Below are positions 15,793 to 17,497 of a DNA stretch of 17,497 bases, one piece after another. Under the pieces are notes generated by a model that ran no database searches, was not told where the DNA came from, and worked only from the letters and a program-made list of their open reading frames with translations. Made by a program: the position numbers and the translations under genes. Position 1 is the first letter of the stretch; each line of letters opens with the position of its first letter. The stretch is from assembly GCA_018816605.1 (NCBI GenBank), contig JAHIVS010000087.1:1-17497 (forward strand), written 5' to 3'. Source of the stretch: Pseudomonadota bacterium (lineage in GTDB: Bacteria > Desulfobacterota > Desulfobacteria > Desulfobacterales > Desulfobacteraceae).

Positions 15793-16731
15793 ATGGCGGA
15801 AAAACCTGCAATAAAGATTGGCTATTTAAAAATAACAGACCATCTTATCCTTGGCGTTAGTGATCTCAAATTGAAAAAAGGAATGGAAAAATTTGAGCAC
15901 TGCACACTACACCCTGTGGTAAAAAACGGGTGGAATGAGGTTGCAGACGCACTTTCTGTAAAATCGCTTGATGGGGCCTTGATCCTTGCACCGACTGCCA
16001 TGGATTTATTTAAATCCGGAGTGGACTTAAAATTACTTCTTTTTGCCCATAAATCCGGGAGTATTCTTGTAAAGAGCAAAAAAGCCGATATCCAAAAAAT
16101 TGAAGATTTTGCCGGAAAAACCGTCCTGATTCCCTATCAATTGTCCATCCATAATATGCTGTTTCACAAGCTCCTTTCGGAAAAAGGTCTGAAGCCGGGC
16201 CGCTCCACAGAAAAAGGGATTGATGTGACCCTAGAAGTTGTGGCTCCCTTCCAGATGCCCGAAGCCATTGAATATGACGAAGAGGGTGAAATCGGCGGCT
16301 TTATTGTTGCCGAACCCTTTGGATCCATTGTAATTGCCCAGGGGCATGGCGAAGAATTCTACCTGTCGAAAGATCTGTGGCCGGGTCATCCCTGTTGTGT
16401 TTTTGTCATGCGATCGGAGATCATAGAAAAACATCCGGAAGCGATCCAGGAAATCTGCAACAGTTTTGTGAAATCCGGGCTTGCCATTGATGCTCAGCCG
16501 GAACCTGCCTCTGTCATCGGGGGCGATTTTTTATCCCAGGATAAAGAAGTGATCCGAAAAGTGTTAACCACCCCGCCGGACCGGATTACAACCGGTGAGT
16601 TGTTCCCCGTCATAAAAGATCTTGAAACGATCCAGAAATATATGATGGATGAAATGAAGATCATGACAAGTCTCATTGACCTGGATAAATTTGTGAACAC
16701 ACAATTTGCAATCAAAGCAGGTGCAAAATAA
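15793..16731 (+). CDS. Substrate-binding-protein-like protein (NMT1/NrtA type) lacking an export signal
   Basis: A 312-aa protein with the periplasmic-binding type II fold pattern of the NMT1/THI5/NrtA/TauA group. It has an N-terminal IKIGYLKITDHLILGVS, a middle DGALILAPTAMDLFKSGVDL followed by KLLLFAHKSGSILV, the hinge AGKTVLIPYQLSIHNMLFHK, and a ligand-pocket stretch GFIVAEPFGSIVIAQGHGEE. WPGHPCCVFVMRSEIIEKHP follows, as in nitrate/bicarbonate-binding relatives. The start is firm: GGAGGT at 15781-15786, and an in-frame TAA at 15742-15744 excludes an upstream extension. No signal peptide or lipobox exists, so the protein should stay in the cytoplasm. No permease or ATPase gene is next to it. 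It could be a ligand sensor or a thiamine-precursor-type enzyme rather than a transport component; the ligand is unknown. Confidence 0.8.
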   Translation: MAEKPAIKIGYLKITDHLILGVSDLKLKKGMEKFEHCTLHPVVKNGWNEVADALSVKSLDGALILAPTAMDLFKSGVDLKLLLFAHKSGSILVKSKKADIQKIEDFAGKTVLIPYQLSIHNMLFHKLLSEKGLKPGRSTEKGIDVTLEVVAPFQMPEAIEYDEEGEIGGFIVAEPFGSIVIAQGHGEEFYLSKDLWPGHPCCVFVMRSEIIEKHPEAIQEICNSFVKSGLAIDAQPEPASVIGGDFLSQDKEVIRKVLTTPPDRITTGELFPVIKDLETIQKYMMDEMKIMTSLIDLDKFVNTQFAIKAGAK

Positions 16732-16737
16732 GGGCTG

Positions 16738-17493
16738 TTATTTCACAGAATCAATAAACTTGTATATTTGTAAAATTGCCTTTTCACTCCATTGGGCCTT
16801 GCCGGATATGGTCTGAACCCCATCCTGGTTCAGGCGGCGTGTGGATTCTTCAGCACTCAACCCATCTGTTTTCAGGCGTAAAATGGTTTTCATGACAACA
16901 GCCTTGTATTCTTTAAGGTTTTCTTCCGGCGTAATATCCGGCTTCAAGGAAGGTGCCTGGCCGATTAGGGCGTTCAGATCATCCATGGGTGTTTCCGATT
17001 CAGATGCTTCCTGTTTATCGTCAATCAATGCGTAAAGATCGTCCATTGGTGTTTGAGCATCCGGGGCTGTCGCTTCAGGCGCTATCAATAAAGACAGATT
17101 GTCCATTGCACCAGAGTCCGGTGCCATTGGTGGCACGGGCTCAATCAGCAGGGACAGATCGTCCAATCCCTCTGGGTTTTGAAATTCAGGTGACGCTTGG
17201 ATCAACACTGACAGATCATCTAACTTTGGGACTGTCAGTGCATCTGTTTTAGAGGGCGTCTGGGTTGAAACCATCTCTATCAAACTGGACAGATCGTCCA
17301 GATCATCGGGCTGCGGTTTGGGATCATCCAGAAGTGTCGACAGATCATCAATCTCCGGCTCATTGCCGTGTTCAATCAGGTCAGACAGGTCCTCCATATC
17401 AATTTGGCTTGTTTCCAGCAGGTCATGGGACGGGTCCTCCGGGGAATCAAAGATGTCGAATATGTCCTTTTTGCTGGGTTCGGGCAGGTCCAT
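16738..17493 (-). CDS. Acidic DDLSxLI-repeat protein with recombinase-like C-terminal motif (possibly 5'-truncated by window edge)
   Basis: At least 251 aa; ATG 17491-17493 is 4 nt from the window edge and the frame is open upstream, so the true start may be outside. Residues 33-177 hold eight copies of a [ILM]-D/E-D/N-L-x-x-L-[IL] motif in an acidic, Pro-rich, probably disordered context (see the repeat entry). Residues about 190-251 form a separate basic helical domain containing LSAEESTRRLNQDGVQTIS and GKAQWSEKAI. This resembles the L-N-x-x-G-x-x-T-x-x-G-x-x-W-S element found after the catalytic domain of large serine recombinases and in related helix-turn-helix proteins. No catalytic recombinase domain is present in the visible part. 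The function is unknown; a multivalent scaffold or regulator is an inference. It converges on the binding-protein-like gene with 6 nt between stops. Confidence 0.75.
   Translation of the reverse strand: MDLPEPSKKDIFDIFDSPEDPSHDLLETSQIDMEDLSDLIEHGNEPEIDDLSTLLDDPKPQPDDLDDLSSLIEMVSTQTPSKTDALTVPKLDDLSVLIQASPEFQNPEGLDDLSLLIEPVPPMAPDSGAMDNLSLLIAPEATAPDAQTPMDDLYALIDDKQEASESETPMDDLNALIGQAPSLKPDITPEENLKEYKAVVMKTILRLKTDGLSAEESTRRLNQDGVQTISGKAQWSEKAILQIYKFIDSVK
16963..17397 (-). repeat. Eight DDLSxLI-type protein repeats
   Basis: The motif occurs at residues 33, 48, 65, 91, 110, 130, 150 and 170 of the visible protein: MEDLSDLI, IDDLSTLL, LDDLSSLI, LDDLSVLI, LDDLSLLI, MDNLSLLI, MDDLYALI, MDDLNALI. The last four are spaced by exactly 20 residues (60 bp). 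On the plus strand the repeats show as recurring CAGATCGTCCA-like or CAGATCATC-like words. Confidence 0.85.
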
Positions 17494-17497
17494 TTCC

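Noticed and set aside
16963..17397. Regularly spaced repeats resembling a CRISPR array or minisatellite
   Set aside because: Repeat units differ at the DNA level, are in frame, and conserve a protein motif; early spacings vary (45-78 bp) and there are no uniform spacers.

Overview
The window reads as a stretch of Gram-negative, probably sulfate-reducing Desulfobacterota chromosome (Desulfobacteraceae-like). That placement is inferred from protein character (an RpoD with a large non-conserved insert and a [16 protein letters not shown] region 2, lipobox lipoproteins, a SprA-related HExxH protein) and from the housekeeping layout dnaG-rpoD-tRNA followed by nif3, zinc-ribbon, rnpB and ispD. No database search was possible. 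There is no sign of phage, IS elements, CRISPR or a recent island; coding is dense and base composition is fairly even.

Left part (1-5031, all minus strand) is an envelope-themed block. Read in transcription order it holds a miniature flagellar rod/hook-family protein, a LEA14-like lipoprotein, an NlpC/P60 lipoprotein, then (after its own promoter) a beta-lactamase-fold serine hydrolase and a long ADP/ATP-translocase-like membrane protein carrying HEAT repeats that runs off the left edge. The divergent 330-base spacer 5032-5361 contains a 20-base perfect palindrome with an extra half-site and a long hairpin. It precedes a plus-strand isochorismatase-family hydrolase, which converges on a minus-strand SprA-related HExxH protein.

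Central part (6782-15541, plus strand) is housekeeping: a solitary hisB, then dnaG-rpoD, a CAU-anticodon tRNA with its own strong promoter and terminator, nif3, a coiled-coil zinc-ribbon protein, RNase P RNA, a large protein ending in an HPr domain, and ispD. Replication priming, transcription initiation, tRNA processing and isoprenoid synthesis are thus clustered. The HPr-fusion protein is the least explained member.

Right part (15542-17497) holds a substrate-binding-protein-like protein without an export signal. It converges on a minus-strand acidic protein built from eight copies of a DDLSxLI motif with a recombinase-like C-terminal motif; its start may lie outside the window.

The items most worth a second look are the HPr-fusion protein, the DDLSxLI repeat protein, the palindrome/half-site array at 5187-5228, the transporter-HEAT fusion with the hairpin at its start, and the tRNA that is probably tRNA-Ile2 rather than tRNA-Met.
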